A stretch of DNA of 64,000 bases from Paraflavitalea soli (GCF_003555545.1 NZ_CP032157.1:872546-936545); one strand, 5' to 3'. Shown: positions 1-9,290, numbered from the stretch's first letter. Numbers and translations are program-made. Notes: generated from the letters alone by a model not told the origin.

Positions 1-578
1 ATGAATCAGTGAAACCTTGTTTTTTTCAAATGTATCCGGCGATGCCCAATGTGATCGTAAAGATCAAAGCGGGTAGCGAAAAACAGACGATTGCACGGGT
101 GCAGGACATCTATACGAGGTTCAATAAAGGATTGTCATTCGATTACCGGTTTTTGGATGAGGCCTACCAGGCTTTGTATGTGGCTGAGAACAGGGTAGCT
201 ACACTATCAAAATATTTTGCAGGTCTCGCCATCCTGATCTCCTGTCTGGGTCTTTTTGGCCTGGCGGCCTTTACTGCCCAAAGAAGGCAAAAAGAGATCG
301 GCATACGCAAGGTGGTGGGGGCCTCGGCCAGCGGTATTGTACTGATGTTGTCTAAGGATTATGTGAAACTCATAGGGGTGGCGGCGTTGATCGGCCTTCC
401 ACTGATCGGGTGGGCGATGGAACAATGGCTGCAGGATTTTGCCTTCAGGATCCGCATCAGTGCGGATATTTTTCTGATAGCTGCCTTGTCGGTGTTGGTG
501 ATCACCTTGTTGACGATTGGCTTTCAATCGGTCAAAGCGGCACTCGTCAACCCCGTGAAAAGTCTGCGGGCAGAATAA
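1..578 (+). CDS. FtsX/MacB-type ABC transporter permease, C-terminal end (gene cut by window edge)
   Basis: The reading frame is open through the left edge (first whole codon at position 3), so only the last 191 residues are visible. They hold the end of a periplasmic domain and then the FtsX-like permease domain: a membrane helix in the segment AGLAILISCLGLFGLAAF, the family-typical cytoplasmic stretch RRQKEIGIRKVVGAS, and two more helices. The protein ends in NPVKSLRAE, nearly the same ending as the next gene (NPIRSLRSE), so the two are tandem paralogs separated by 52 bases on one strand. Such proteins are inner-membrane permeases of MacB/LolCE-like systems that work with an ATPase on periplasmic substrates. 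No ATPase gene is in view, and the substrate cannot be deduced. Confidence 0.9.
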   Translation, partial: ESVKPCFFQMYPAMPNVIVKIKAGSEKQTIARVQDIYTRFNKGLSFDYRFLDEAYQALYVAENRVATLSKYFAGLAILISCLGLFGLAAFTAQRRQKEIGIRKVVGASASGIVLMLSKDYVKLIGVAALIGLPLIGWAMEQWLQDFAFRIRISADIFLIAALSVLVITLLTIGFQSVKAALVNPVKSLRAE

Positions 579-630
579 AGTGAAACATTATTTAAACTCA
601 TTTGTCTTTTCAAACTAGTAATTCAAAATT

Positions 631-3063
631 ATGCTGGCACATTATCTCCGTATTGCCTTCAGGAACATGTCCAGGCAAAAGATGTATGCGGCTATCAAGA
701 TTGGTGGCTTTGCCATCGGTATTGCTGCTTGTTTGTTGATCGGCTTACTGATCAGGAATGAATTAAGTTATGATACGCAATTTGAAAATGCGGCCAATAT
801 CTATCGTGCAATAGGATTGTATACAGATCAGGGCAGACTGGAAAAAGCAGTGAGCTTTCCTGCGCCCTTTGCACAAGCTATGAAAAATGACTTTCCGGAA
901 GTCGAAAAGGCTGCCAGGTTAATGCCTGCCAGCCTGTTTTATGGTGCGGGCAGTAACCAGTTGCGCAGGGATGATGAGCCCAACAATACTTACGAAGAAG
1001 GCTTTACTTATGCAGACCAGGAGCTGCTCGATATTTTTCAATTACCCATGGTCTACGGCGACAGGGCAAAGGCCCTGGCCGAACCCAATACGATGGTGAT
1101 CACCAAACGTAAGGCCGATAAATATTTCCCCGGACAAGATCCTGTAGGCAGGGTCATGTTCCTGAACAATAAGAAAAACCAGCCTTATAAGATCAGTGGC
1201 GTAATAGCAGATTGGCCGGCTACTTCTCACCTCCAATATGACTTTCTGCTTACACTGAAAGGAAAATCGCTGTGGGGCGGCGAACAAACGGACTGGAGGT
1301 CCAGTAATTATAGTACTTACCTGCAATTGAAACCCGGAACTGATATAAAGCAGTTTGAAAAAAAGGTGCTTACAACTGTTATTGAAAAATACTACCTGCC
1401 TTCACTCAGGGCATCCGGTCAGGCAGGGCCGGAGCAGGAAGTCAAGAAGTTTGGGTTACAGGTGCAACCCATCAGAGATATTCACTTAAAGTCATACGAT
1501 ATATTTGATTGGGAGCCTCGCGGGGATATCCGTTTTGTGTGGATGTATGCAGCGATTGCCTGTTTTATCCTCATCATAGCCTGCATCAACTTCTTAAATC
1601 TCTCTACGGCCAGAAGCGCCAACAGGGCCAAAGAAGTGGGTTTGCGTAAAGTGATCGGTTCGCAACGCAATAGCCTGATCCTGCAATTTCTTACAGAGTC
1701 GATCCTGTATAGTTGTTTTGCCTTTGTACTCGGCTTCGTATTGGCCTGGGTCAGCCTTCCTTTCTTTAATACAATGGCTGGTAAAACGTTGAATGTGCCC
1801 ATCGGCGAGTGGTGGATGATACCGCTGTTTATGGTTGCAGCGTTGTTCATTGGTCTGCTGGCCGGATTGTATCCTTCCTTTTATTTGTCGGCCTTTAAAC
1901 CCATCCAGGTATTAAAAGGGCAATTAAGCCGGGGAAGTAAAAATGCCGGTCTGCGCAGTACGCTGGTTGTATTTCAGTTTACGACTTCCATCATCCTGCT
2001 CATCGGTACGGTGGTCATCTACCGGCAAATGCAGTATATCCTCCACACTAAAATAGGGTTCGATAAAGACCAGGTGGTACTGGTACAGGGAGCCAATACG
2101 CTGGGCAAACAAACAGATGTCTTGAAAACTGAGTTATTGAAGCTGCCCCAGGTAAAAAATGTATCGGTCAGTGGCTACCTTCCGGTAAAGGGTACCAAGC
2201 GGGATGGTAATCCTTTCTGGAAAGAAGGAAAAACAAAAGAGGAAGCGGCTGTGGGTGGGCAGAAATGGTATGTAGATGATAGTTATATACCTACTTTTGG
2301 TATGAAGATCATTGCCGGCAGGAATTTTTCCAGTCAGCTGGCTTCAGATTCACAGGCGGCAGTGATCAACCAGGCGATGGCTGATAAAATTGGTCTCAAG
2401 GATCCTATTGGGCAAAAGATCACCAATGGTTGGGAGCATTTTACGATTGTTGGAATAGTGGAGAATTTCAACTACGAATCGATGAAGCAGCGGGTAGAGC
2501 CCGTTTGCCTGGCGCTTGGCCGCAGCAATGATATCGTTGCAGTAAAAATAAAGGGTACGGATGTGAAGCAGGTATTGGCCGATATAGGAAGTGTCTGGAA
2601 AAGCTTTGCTCCCAATCAACCCATACGGTATACGTTCCTCGACGAAAGTTTTGCCAATATGTATGCTGATCTGCAGCGTACAGGCCTCATCTTTACCTGC
2701 TTTGCGGGGCTGGCCATTATCGTAGCCTGCCTGGGCTTATTTGCACTGGCTGCTTTCATGGCTGAGCAGCGGAATAAGGAAATAAGCATTCGTAAGGTGT
2801 TGGGTGCTTCAACGTCGGGTTTGTTTATGCTGCTCGTTCAAAATTTCTTAAAACTGATCCTTATATCATTGGTCATTGCCATACCGCTGGGATGGTTCCT
2901 GATGCAAAAATGGCTACAGGACTATATCTATCGCATATCGATTACCTGGGATGTATTTGTGATAGCTGGACTCACCATTCTCCTCATTGCTATTGCTACT
3001 ATCTGTTACCAGGCAATGAAAGCCGCTCTTGTCAATCCTATTAGGAGCTTGCGCAGCGAATAA
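631..3063 (+). CDS. FtsX/MacB-type ABC transporter permease
   Basis: This 810-residue protein has the full duplicated layout of Bacteroidota FtsX-like permeases: an N-terminal helix (about residues 20-42), a MacB-like periplasmic core domain, a first FtsX domain near residues 300-430 with the segment RANRAKEVGLRKVIGS, a second periplasmic domain, and a final FtsX domain near 690-805 with EQRNKEISIRKVLGAS. It is an inner-membrane protein expected to pair with an ABC ATPase; proteins of this type move lipoproteins, peptides or antibiotics, or work as mechanotransmission devices. It follows another permease of the same family by 52 bases and is followed by a strong terminator, so it is probably the last gene of its transcript. 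ATG start. Confidence 0.93.
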   Translation: MLAHYLRIAFRNMSRQKMYAAIKIGGFAIGIAACLLIGLLIRNELSYDTQFENAANIYRAIGLYTDQGRLEKAVSFPAPFAQAMKNDFPEVEKAARLMPASLFYGAGSNQLRRDDEPNNTYEEGFTYADQELLDIFQLPMVYGDRAKALAEPNTMVITKRKADKYFPGQDPVGRVMFLNNKKNQPYKISGVIADWPATSHLQYDFLLTLKGKSLWGGEQTDWRSSNYSTYLQLKPGTDIKQFEKKVLTTVIEKYYLPSLRASGQAGPEQEVKKFGLQVQPIRDIHLKSYDIFDWEPRGDIRFVWMYAAIACFILIIACINFLNLSTARSANRAKEVGLRKVIGSQRNSLILQFLTESILYSCFAFVLGFVLAWVSLPFFNTMAGKTLNVPIGEWWMIPLFMVAALFIGLLAGLYPSFYLSAFKPIQVLKGQLSRGSKNAGLRSTLVVFQFTTSIILLIGTVVIYRQMQYILHTKIGFDKDQVVLVQGANTLGKQTDVLKTELLKLPQVKNVSVSGYLPVKGTKRDGNPFWKEGKTKEEAAVGGQKWYVDDSYIPTFGMKIIAGRNFSSQLASDSQAAVINQAMADKIGLKDPIGQKITNGWEHFTIVGIVENFNYESMKQRVEPVCLALGRSNDIVAVKIKGTDVKQVLADIGSVWKSFAPNQPIRYTFLDESFANMYADLQRTGLIFTCFAGLAIIVACLGLFALAAFMAEQRNKEISIRKVLGASTSGLFMLLVQNFLKLILISLVIAIPLGWFLMQKWLQDYIYRISITWDVFVIAGLTILLIAIATICYQAMKAALVNPIRSLRSE

Positions 3064-3095
3064 CAATTTTGTTTTGTTTACTAATTTAGAATCAC

Positions 3096-3124
3096 GCCCT
3101 GGGACTTTTGCCCCGGGGCTTTTT
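3096..3124 (+). terminator. Intrinsic terminator after the FtsX permease
   Basis: Arms GCCCTGGG (3096-3103) and CCCGGGGC (3112-3119) form an 8-bp stem with one T-G wobble, an 8-base loop and a following run of five T. It lies 32 bases after the permease stop codon. Confidence 0.85.
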
Positions 3125-3239
3125 GTGACCTCTAAAATACCTACGATCAATGCAGCATGGTATACGGAATGCGCCTTTCGTAGAATGGATGCCGCTACTT
3201 CCCCAAAGAATTCGTACCTTATAAGCAAATGCGATTGCC

Positions 3240-3887
3240 ATGAAAATTATCCTCTGGTGCCTCTTGTTGCTGGCACAACAGGGATGGGCCCAAACTACCG
3301 AAACTGCTATCAATGATGACCAGATCACCAATGCTTCGGGCAACCCCTACCTGTTCAAGGACTGGATGGATGGGGTAGTGCTGTTCAAAAGCGGGCGGTT
3401 AGTAAAGCAATTCAAACTCCGGTTTGACTGCGCCCGCAACCGGTTGATGCTGCAATTTGAAGGGGCTGCCTTTGCGGCCGAAAGCCAGGTAAAAGAATTT
3501 GTGTTGTATACCCGGAAAAATAAAGATTCGCTCCTTTTCCGCAAAGGATATCCTGCGATCGGGAAAAACACGGAAGATACCTACTACCAGGTGCTGGTAA
3601 GCGGTAAGGCTGTATTGCTGCGCTTGTATACCAAGGTGCTGATAGAAGAAAAACAAATGGTCAATACCAACAATCATAGCCGGCTGGAAGATGAAGAATA
3701 TTTTTACCTGCTGCAGGATGGTGTGATGACAAATCTGCCCAGGGACAAAGAGGAACTGCTGAAGAAGTTGCCTGCCCAGCCTGATGAGCTGAAACAGTTT
3801 GTAGCCCAGCAATCTTTGCGGATGGATAAAGCGGAAGACTTTGTTAAGATTATTACCAAATACAATGAGCTGGTGCCACAAAATTGA
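3240..3887 (+). CDS. Secreted protein of unknown function
   Basis: I do not recognise the family. The 215-residue product begins with a cleavable signal peptide (MKIILWCLLLLAQQGWAQ) ending in the AQ junction common in Bacteroidota. The mature part is rich in Lys and Glu, has no cysteine cluster and no further membrane helix, and contains alternating hydrophobic stretches that suggest a beta-rich N-terminal half and a helical C-terminal third (residues about 165-210). It stands alone between a terminator and a convergent DUF1080 gene. A periplasmic location is inferred from the signal peptide. Confidence 0.75.
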   Translation: MKIILWCLLLLAQQGWAQTTETAINDDQITNASGNPYLFKDWMDGVVLFKSGRLVKQFKLRFDCARNRLMLQFEGAAFAAESQVKEFVLYTRKNKDSLLFRKGYPAIGKNTEDTYYQVLVSGKAVLLRLYTKVLIEEKQMVNTNNHSRLEDEEYFYLLQDGVMTNLPRDKEELLKKLPAQPDELKQFVAQQSLRMDKAEDFVKIITKYNELVPQN

Positions 3888-4192
3888 AAATACTGCCAGA
3901 CTATACGGATACAGCCGGCAGTATCTTCAAAAAGATCGGGCATAAATGCCCCCGATACCTAAGCTTTCCTCTGGCTTATGCAGCCAAAGGCTCTTTTACG
4001 GATAAAAACGGGTTGCAGAGATAAAAAGGAGTGGGTAAGGATAAAAACTCCATTAATGACGGTGTAAGGGGGTGAAGGGTTGCATAGGGGAAGGCGACGA
4101 ACATGCAATCACTGAAGGGGACAGGCCGTATAATCGTGAAGGGTATTTTTCTTGTCCCGTGCTACAATATAAGCAAAAATTAAACCAATTCC
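3888..4192. other. Intergenic stretch without a gene (305 bp)
   Basis: It lies between convergent genes. It holds two weak inverted repeats, TACTGCC (3891-3897) with GGCAGTA (3917-3923) and an imperfect ATCGGG/CCCGAT pair near 3933-3957. Neither is followed by a T run, so neither is called a terminator. No open frame with a credible start was found. Confidence 0.6.
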
Positions 4193-4786
4193 TTATAAAG
4201 CTTTTATCCGGATCTTCTTCCAGCGAACTTTAATCCCGCCGCCATCATGGATCTGGAGGGCAATAAATCCATCTGCAGCAGCAATTTTATCGTCTTTGAA
4301 GTAAACCATCTGGTGGCCATTGAGCCAGGTTGTGACTTCGCCCGCCACCACTTTTATCCGGAGCTCATTCCATTCTCCAGGTTTTAGCCATTGCTCGTCT
4401 TCTTTTTTAGGTTGAATTAACCAGCCGCGGCCATAGGATTCATAAATACCGCCGGTATGGCTATTGAGAGGGGCTACTTCCACCTGCCATCCGCTGATCT
4501 TGACACCCTCGATGGAAGAGCGAAAGAATACGCCGCTGTTGCCATTGGCTTCCTGCTTGAATTGCAGGGTAAGGTCGAAATTCTTGTAGGTCTTATTGGT
4601 AGAAAGGTAACCGTATTGCTTGTCGGGGCCGCTTTCGCAAACAAGCTCTCCCTTGTCTACGTACCATTTTTCAGTACCATGGATGGTCCAGCCATTGAGG
4701 TCTTTGCCATTGAAGAGGCTTTGGGTCTTTTGGGCGAGGGTATAAGCAGGAGCGATAAAAAGGAACAGGTACAAGAGATGTTTCAC
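4193..4786 (-). CDS. DUF1080 (3-keto-disaccharide hydrolase family) secreted protein
   Basis: The 197-residue protein has a signal peptide (MKHLLYLFLFIAPAYTLAQ) and a single DUF1080 domain, a concanavalin-like jelly roll. Family signposts are SLFNGKDLNGWTIHG near the N-terminus, the segment NSGVFFRS, WQVEVAPLNSHTGGIYESYG, and the closing IALQIHDGGGIKVRWKKIRIK. Members bind or hydrolyse carbohydrates, and some act on 3-keto-glycosides; the substrate here is unknown. The start is GTG at 4786, giving Met-Lys-His directly before the hydrophobic core of the signal peptide. It is convergent to the upstream gene and divergent from the Rieske gene, whose start is 74 bases away. Confidence 0.88.
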   Translation of the reverse strand: MKHLLYLFLFIAPAYTLAQKTQSLFNGKDLNGWTIHGTEKWYVDKGELVCESGPDKQYGYLSTNKTYKNFDLTLQFKQEANGNSGVFFRSSIEGVKISGWQVEVAPLNSHTGGIYESYGRGWLIQPKKEDEQWLKPGEWNELRIKVVAGEVTTWLNGHQMVYFKDDKIAAADGFIALQIHDGGGIKVRWKKIRIKAL

Positions 4787-4860
4787 AATAGACAGATTTA
4801 TACGGGAAGATAAGATTTTTAACTCAACTCTTTCTTATCTTACTGGTACAACCATTTCAT

Positions 4861-5943
4861 ATGTCCCGTTTTTTCGTTGACCCGGATATTGCCAAAGCCA
4901 AAACACTGCACACGGACTTTTATACCGACCCCGGTATATATGAATCAGCCAAAGAAAAACTGTTTACACCGTCCTGGCAATTCATTGGAGATGGACATAC
5001 GGTACAGGAGCCCGGTCAATGCCAGCCTTTTACTTTATTGAAGGATTACCTGGATGAGCCGCTGGTGCTTACGAAAGACAAAGACAATACGCTGCATTGT
5101 CTCAGCAATGTATGCACCCACCGCGGCACGCTCGTAGTAGCTGAACCCTGCAAGGTGTCGAACCTGCGTTGTCGCTACCATGGCCGCCTGTTTAAGCTGG
5201 ATGGCAGTTTTCACTCGATGCCGGAGTTTAAGGAAGTGGAAAATTTCCCCTCACCGGATGATGATCTTAAGCGCCTGCCGCTTTTGAAGTGGGGCCCCTG
5301 GTTATTCGCATCGCTGCAGCAGGGATCGGCGGCCGGGCCTTACCTGCAGGATATGATCGACAGGGTGGGGTGGTTGCCGGTAGACGATTTTAAGTACCAG
5401 CCGCAACTGTCAAAAGAATATACAGTGCAGGCGCATTGGGCCCTGTATTGCGAGAATTACCTGGAAGGGTTTCATATACCCTTTGTACATGCAGGATTGA
5501 ATGCAGTGATCGATTTCGGTAATTATACCACGGAGCTTTTTACCTATTCAAATCTTCAACTGGGGATTGCCAAAGACGAGGAGGATTGCTTTGACCTGCC
5601 AGCTTCCTCGGTCGATTACGGCAAGAAAGTGGCTGCCTATTATTTCTTTGTATTCCCCAATATGATGTTCAATTTTTATCCCTGGGGACTTAGCATCAAT
5701 ATTGTGCAACCCTTATCAATGAGCCAATGCAAGGTTTCGTTTCTTACGTATGTGTGGAAAGAAGAGTTGTTCAATACCGGCGCCGGCTCCAACCTGGATA
5801 CGGTAGAAATGGAAGATGAGGAGGTGGTAGAAGCAGTACAAAAAGGTGTTCGATCCCGTTTTTACCAGCATGGCCGGTATTCGGTGACGAGGGAGCAGGG
5901 TACGCATCATTTCCACCGCATCATCTCTTCATTTATGGAATAA
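4861..5943 (+). CDS. Rieske non-heme iron oxygenase, alpha subunit
   Basis: The 360-residue protein has the two-domain layout of ring-hydroxylating and choline-monooxygenase-like oxygenases. The Rieske [2Fe-2S] ligands are Cys85-x-His87 and Cys104-x2-His107. The catalytic mononuclear iron site is visible as residues 198-210 (ENYLEGFHIPFVH), with His205 and His210 as ligands. Rieske oxygenases use O2 and electrons from a reductase to hydroxylate aromatic, sterol or quaternary-amine substrates. No reductase or ferredoxin gene is nearby, so the electron donor must be encoded elsewhere. The short alpha-only form resembles carnitine/choline or sterol-type oxygenases more than two-subunit dioxygenases, but the substrate is not known. 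It is followed on the same strand by an amino-acid permease (58-base gap) and an amidohydrolase. Confidence 0.9.
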   Translation: MSRFFVDPDIAKAKTLHTDFYTDPGIYESAKEKLFTPSWQFIGDGHTVQEPGQCQPFTLLKDYLDEPLVLTKDKDNTLHCLSNVCTHRGTLVVAEPCKVSNLRCRYHGRLFKLDGSFHSMPEFKEVENFPSPDDDLKRLPLLKWGPWLFASLQQGSAAGPYLQDMIDRVGWLPVDDFKYQPQLSKEYTVQAHWALYCENYLEGFHIPFVHAGLNAVIDFGNYTTELFTYSNLQLGIAKDEEDCFDLPASSVDYGKKVAAYYFFVFPNMMFNFYPWGLSINIVQPLSMSQCKVSFLTYVWKEELFNTGAGSNLDTVEMEDEEVVEAVQKGVRSRFYQHGRYSVTREQGTHHFHRIISSFME

Positions 5944-5944
5944 G

Positions 5945-5980
5945 AAGTCCGGAAGTCGGAAAGTCCGGAAGACCGGAAGT
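5945..5980. repeat. Short imperfect tandem repeat, AAGTCCGG-type
   Basis: Four to five copies of an 8-9 base unit (AAGTCCGG, AAGTCGG, AAAGTCCGG, AAGACCGG) fill most of the gap between the Rieske gene and the permease gene. The unit has no coding role and is unlike the flanking sequence. Confidence 0.7.
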
Positions 5981-6001
5981 TAGCATTAAGAAGTTTGTAG
6001 T

Positions 6002-7492
6002 ATGAGATCTGAAGCAAAAAATCCTAAGGCTGATGGTTCCGGCAATTCCGGAATTAACGCTGCTGTGGCCAATGCCAGCCATCGAACGCTCGGCTTCTGG
6101 ACGGCTACAGCCATCATTGTGGGCAGCATCATAGGTTCGGGTGTGTTCATGAAACCGGCTGTGATGGCGGCGCAATTGGCCTCTCCCGTGTGGCTGGCCG
6201 TTACCTGGATCGCTGCAGGGATTTTCTCCCTGTTCGGTGCGCTCATTTATGCAGAAATGGGAGCCATGTTTCCGCAAACGGGCGGACTCTATGTGTTCTT
6301 CAGGCATATCTACGGCGACTTTGTAGCTTTCCTGTATGGTTGGTCGGCCTTTGCGGTGATCAATTCGGCGGCTGTAGCGGCCATTGCTTTTGTGTGTGCG
6401 CAATATGCTGATTATTTCCTGGCGCTGCCACGTTTGCCCATGGGTGTTGAGCAGGCATGGGTGGTACATATTCCGGGGTTGGGTTCCTTGTTCCCTTTGC
6501 AAAACCTGGGTGTAAAATTGCTCGCCATTGGATTGGTGAGTGGACTTTCGCTTATCAATTACCGGAGTGTAAAGGTCAGCGGTAAATTACAAGTGATCTC
6601 TACGCTCATCAAAATAGGTGTCATTGCTTTGCTTGTCTTCGGCATTTTCCTTTCGGGCAACGGATCGATGGGGCATTTTATTCAACCCTCGGCACACCCC
6701 AAAATGAATTGGGAGCTGATCGGTGGTTTGGTAGCTGCCTTAACCGGGGCTTTCATGGCGTACGATGGCTGGATCAACATCACTTTTGTTGGCGGTGAAA
6801 TAAAGAAGCCCGGTAAAAATATTCCCCGCAGCCTGGTGACGAGCTTGTTTATGTGTATTGGAGTGTATCTGCTGGTGAACCAGGCTTATCTCTATGTACT
6901 GCCGGTTGATCAGATGGCCACTTCTTCGCTGGTGGCTTCGGATGCTATTGCCGTTGCTTTGGGAAAAACCAGCAGCGCTATTGTAGCGGGGCTGATCGTT
7001 ATCTGCACCTTTGGCGCCATCAACGGCAATACGATGGCGATATCGAGGGTTACGTATGCGATGGGAAAGGATGGGCTGTTTTTTGCCTGGACAGGCAGGG
7101 AGCATCCACGATTTCATACACCGGGCAATGCGCTGCTGTTACATGGCATTTGGTCATCAATATTGATCATGAGTGGTTCTTTTGATATGCTGGCGGATAT
7201 GTTTACGTTCATTGCCTGGGTAGCTTATTTATTCGGCGCCATCGGGATCTTTGTGCTGCGAAAGAAAATGCCGCTGCATCCACGTCCCTACAAAGTGTGG
7301 GGTTATCCGGTAGTACCTTTTTTATTTGTCGCTTTTGCTGCCTTCTATGTAGTGAGCACTGTGTGGAATGATGTGGCGCGTTATATGGCGGGTGAAGTGC
7401 CGGTGGTGAACTCATTACTGGGGCTGGCGATCATTGCGCCAGGCGTGCCGATGTATTTGTATTTTAGACGACAATCAAAATCTACCCCTTAA
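6002..7492 (+). CDS. APC-superfamily amino acid permease
   Basis: The 496-residue polytopic membrane protein shows the APC family start of TM1, the unwound GSIIGSGVFMKPA segment (about residues 40-52) that binds the substrate backbone, and about 12 helices throughout. TM6 carries the typical AFMAYDGWINITFVGGEIK-type segment, and the loop before TM8 holds GNTMAISRVTYAMGKDGLFF, both usual for LAT/YgjI-like transporters. It probably imports amino acids or related amines by exchange or proton symport. The amidohydrolase gene starts only 2 bases after its stop codon, and the Rieske gene precedes it, so the three may serve one catabolic route. That functional link is inference. Confidence 0.9.
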   Translation: MRSEAKNPKADGSGNSGINAAVANASHRTLGFWTATAIIVGSIIGSGVFMKPAVMAAQLASPVWLAVTWIAAGIFSLFGALIYAEMGAMFPQTGGLYVFFRHIYGDFVAFLYGWSAFAVINSAAVAAIAFVCAQYADYFLALPRLPMGVEQAWVVHIPGLGSLFPLQNLGVKLLAIGLVSGLSLINYRSVKVSGKLQVISTLIKIGVIALLVFGIFLSGNGSMGHFIQPSAHPKMNWELIGGLVAALTGAFMAYDGWINITFVGGEIKKPGKNIPRSLVTSLFMCIGVYLLVNQAYLYVLPVDQMATSSLVASDAIAVALGKTSSAIVAGLIVICTFGAINGNTMAISRVTYAMGKDGLFFAWTGREHPRFHTPGNALLLHGIWSSILIMSGSFDMLADMFTFIAWVAYLFGAIGIFVLRKKMPLHPRPYKVWGYPVVPFLFVAFAAFYVVSTVWNDVARYMAGEVPVVNSLLGLAIIAPGVPMYLYFRRQSKSTP

Positions 7493-7494
7493 TT

Positions 7495-8772
7495 ATGCGA
7501 CTGCTGATCTGTTTATGTTGTTCTTTCCTGCCTGTGATGCTTGTGGCGCAGCTGGCAAAACCTGCGGTGTATTATGCATTAAAGCCCGACCGTGTATTTG
7601 ATGGTGAAGTAATGCAGGAGGGCTGGACTGTATTGGTCAGGGACCGAATCATTGAAGGGGCAGGCGCCTCTCTTGTTATTCCCCCTGGGGCTAAAGTGAT
7701 CGAATTGAAGGGGTGTACCTTATTGCCAGGATTCATTGAAGGACATAGTCATTTGTTTTTACATCCCTATAATGAAACAACCTGGGACGACCAGGTGCTC
7801 CGTGAATCGAGGGCGGAGCGTACGGCCCGGGCGGTGAAGCATGCAGAAGCTACTTTGCTGGCCGGTTTTACCACGGTGCGGGACCTGGGTACTGAAGGTG
7901 CGCTATATGATGATGTGGGGTTGAAGAAAGCGATCGAAAAAGGGATCATACCAGGTCCCCGGATGCTGGTTGCTACCCGGGCAATTGTGGCTACAGGTAC
8001 TTATGGTCCTAAGTCTGCCATACCCGACCTGCATTTGCCACAAGGAGCCGCCGAAGTGGGAGGCCCGGAAGAATTGTCCCGCGAGATACGCACACAGATC
8101 GGAAACGGCGCCGATCTCATTAAGCTGTATGGGGATTACCGCTGGGGATTGCATGATGAAGCGCAGCCTACCTTTACAGAAGCTGAAATGCAACTGGCAG
8201 TAGCCGTTACCCGAAGCAGCGGCCGGCAGGTGGTAGTGCATGCTTCTACGCCTGAAGGTATGCGCAGGGCCATCCTCGCAGGTGTATCTACTATTGAACA
8301 TGGAGATAAAGGGGATAGTACGGTATTCCGTTTGATGAAGGAGCGGGGAGTGGCTTTATGTCCTACGCTGGCCGCAGGGCATGCGGTGGTTCAATACAAG
8401 GGATGGAAGCCCGGCACTTTGCCCGAACCTGACCGTATTGTTGAAAAGAAAAAAAGTTTCAGGGCTGCACTGGCCGCCGGCGTTACTATTTGTATGGGCG
8501 GCGACGTAGGTGTATTCCCACATGGGGATAATGCCCGGGAAATGGAACTGATGGTAGAATATGGTATGAAACCATTGGAAGTACTTCGTGCTGCTACATC
8601 AGTCAATGCTGATGTATTTGGTATCAATAAAGAGGTTGGCAGGATCCGTGCGGGACTGCAGGCGGATATGGTAGTTACGGAAGGAGATCCATCCGTGTCG
8701 ATTGGCCAGGTAAGGAAAATAAAAATGGTAATACAGCATGGTGTGATCGTGCGCCCACGCTCCAACAATTAA
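7495..8772 (+). CDS. Secreted amidohydrolase (metal-dependent, imidazolonepropionase/prolidase-like)
   Basis: The 425-residue protein has a signal peptide ending near residue 18 (VMLVAQ) and an amidohydrolase TIM barrel. Metal-site motifs are visible in order: GHSHLF (the HxH on strand 1), an ILTI-like central Lys region in NGADLIKLYGDY, VVHAST (strand 5 His), STIEHGD (strand 6 His) and CMGGDVG (strand 8 Asp). The closing part IRAGLQADMVVTEGDP is the standard return to the small beta-sandwich. Members are exported dipeptidases or amidases acting on Xaa-Pro or related amides; the substrate cannot be read from the sequence. It is very close to the upstream permease gene (2 bases), which suggests co-translation. 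It is convergent to a cupin gene 9 bases downstream. Confidence 0.9.
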   Translation: MRLLICLCCSFLPVMLVAQLAKPAVYYALKPDRVFDGEVMQEGWTVLVRDRIIEGAGASLVIPPGAKVIELKGCTLLPGFIEGHSHLFLHPYNETTWDDQVLRESRAERTARAVKHAEATLLAGFTTVRDLGTEGALYDDVGLKKAIEKGIIPGPRMLVATRAIVATGTYGPKSAIPDLHLPQGAAEVGGPEELSREIRTQIGNGADLIKLYGDYRWGLHDEAQPTFTEAEMQLAVAVTRSSGRQVVVHASTPEGMRRAILAGVSTIEHGDKGDSTVFRLMKERGVALCPTLAAGHAVVQYKGWKPGTLPEPDRIVEKKKSFRAALAAGVTICMGGDVGVFPHGDNAREMELMVEYGMKPLEVLRAATSVNADVFGINKEVGRIRAGLQADMVVTEGDPSVSIGQVRKIKMVIQHGVIVRPRSNN

Positions 8773-8781
8773 GGATTGATC

Positions 8782-9285
8782 TTACCGGGTAAGTTCCCGG
8801 ATAAGTGTTGCATAAGCGGGGTACTCTTTTGTCAGTTGCTCCCGATCGGCCAGTTCAAAATCGGCAAAGTCAAAACCGGGAGAAACGGTACAACCTGCCA
8901 GGGAATAAGTTCCACCCAATTGAGTGCGGGAGGCAAACCAGTTGCCGGCCTTTACAGTACATTGAAATTGTTGTCCCTGTTCCGGGTCATTGCCCAACAG
9001 GTGTTCTGTAAGGGCCCCTGTGGGTTCCAGTTCATATACCACCAGGGGATCGCCATAATAGAAATGCCACAGTTCATCGCTCTTAATGCGGTGAAAAGCG
9101 GAGAACTGCTCTTGCTTCAACAGGAAATAAATACTGGTGCTGCTATTGCGTGGCGCTCCAAAGGAGGGTGGCAATGCGGCGGCGGCTACCTGCAGGGGCG
9201 ACCGGTATACTTCACGGAATGCACCGCCTTCAATATGTTCGGTAAGTTGCAATTGCTGGATCCAGTAATCGGCTGTCCGGCGCAT
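8782..9285 (-). CDS. Cupin protein of the DUF985 (cupin_5) family
   Basis: The 167-residue protein matches the DUF985 family along its length. Signposts are the N-terminal EHIEGGAFREVYRS, the central STSIYFLLKQEQFSAFHRIKSDELWHFYYGDP, and the later NWFASRT...TVSPGFDFADFEL. The fold is a single jelly-roll cupin related to yeast YML079w, and the function is not established; sugar epimerase-like or ligand-binding roles have been suggested. His residues in FHRIKSDELWHFY would be metal-binding candidates. There is no signal peptide. The stop codon of the HU-like gene lies 5 bases upstream, so the two are probably co-transcribed. Confidence 0.9.
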   Translation of the reverse strand: MRRTADYWIQQLQLTEHIEGGAFREVYRSPLQVAAAALPPSFGAPRNSSTSIYFLLKQEQFSAFHRIKSDELWHFYYGDPLVVYELEPTGALTEHLLGNDPEQGQQFQCTVKAGNWFASRTQLGGTYSLAGCTVSPGFDFADFELADREQLTKEYPAYATLIRELTR

Positions 9286-9290
9286 AGGTG

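Noticed and set aside
3891-3957. Hairpins after the secreted protein gene as terminators
   Set aside because: Loops are long or stems interrupted, and no T run follows either stem.
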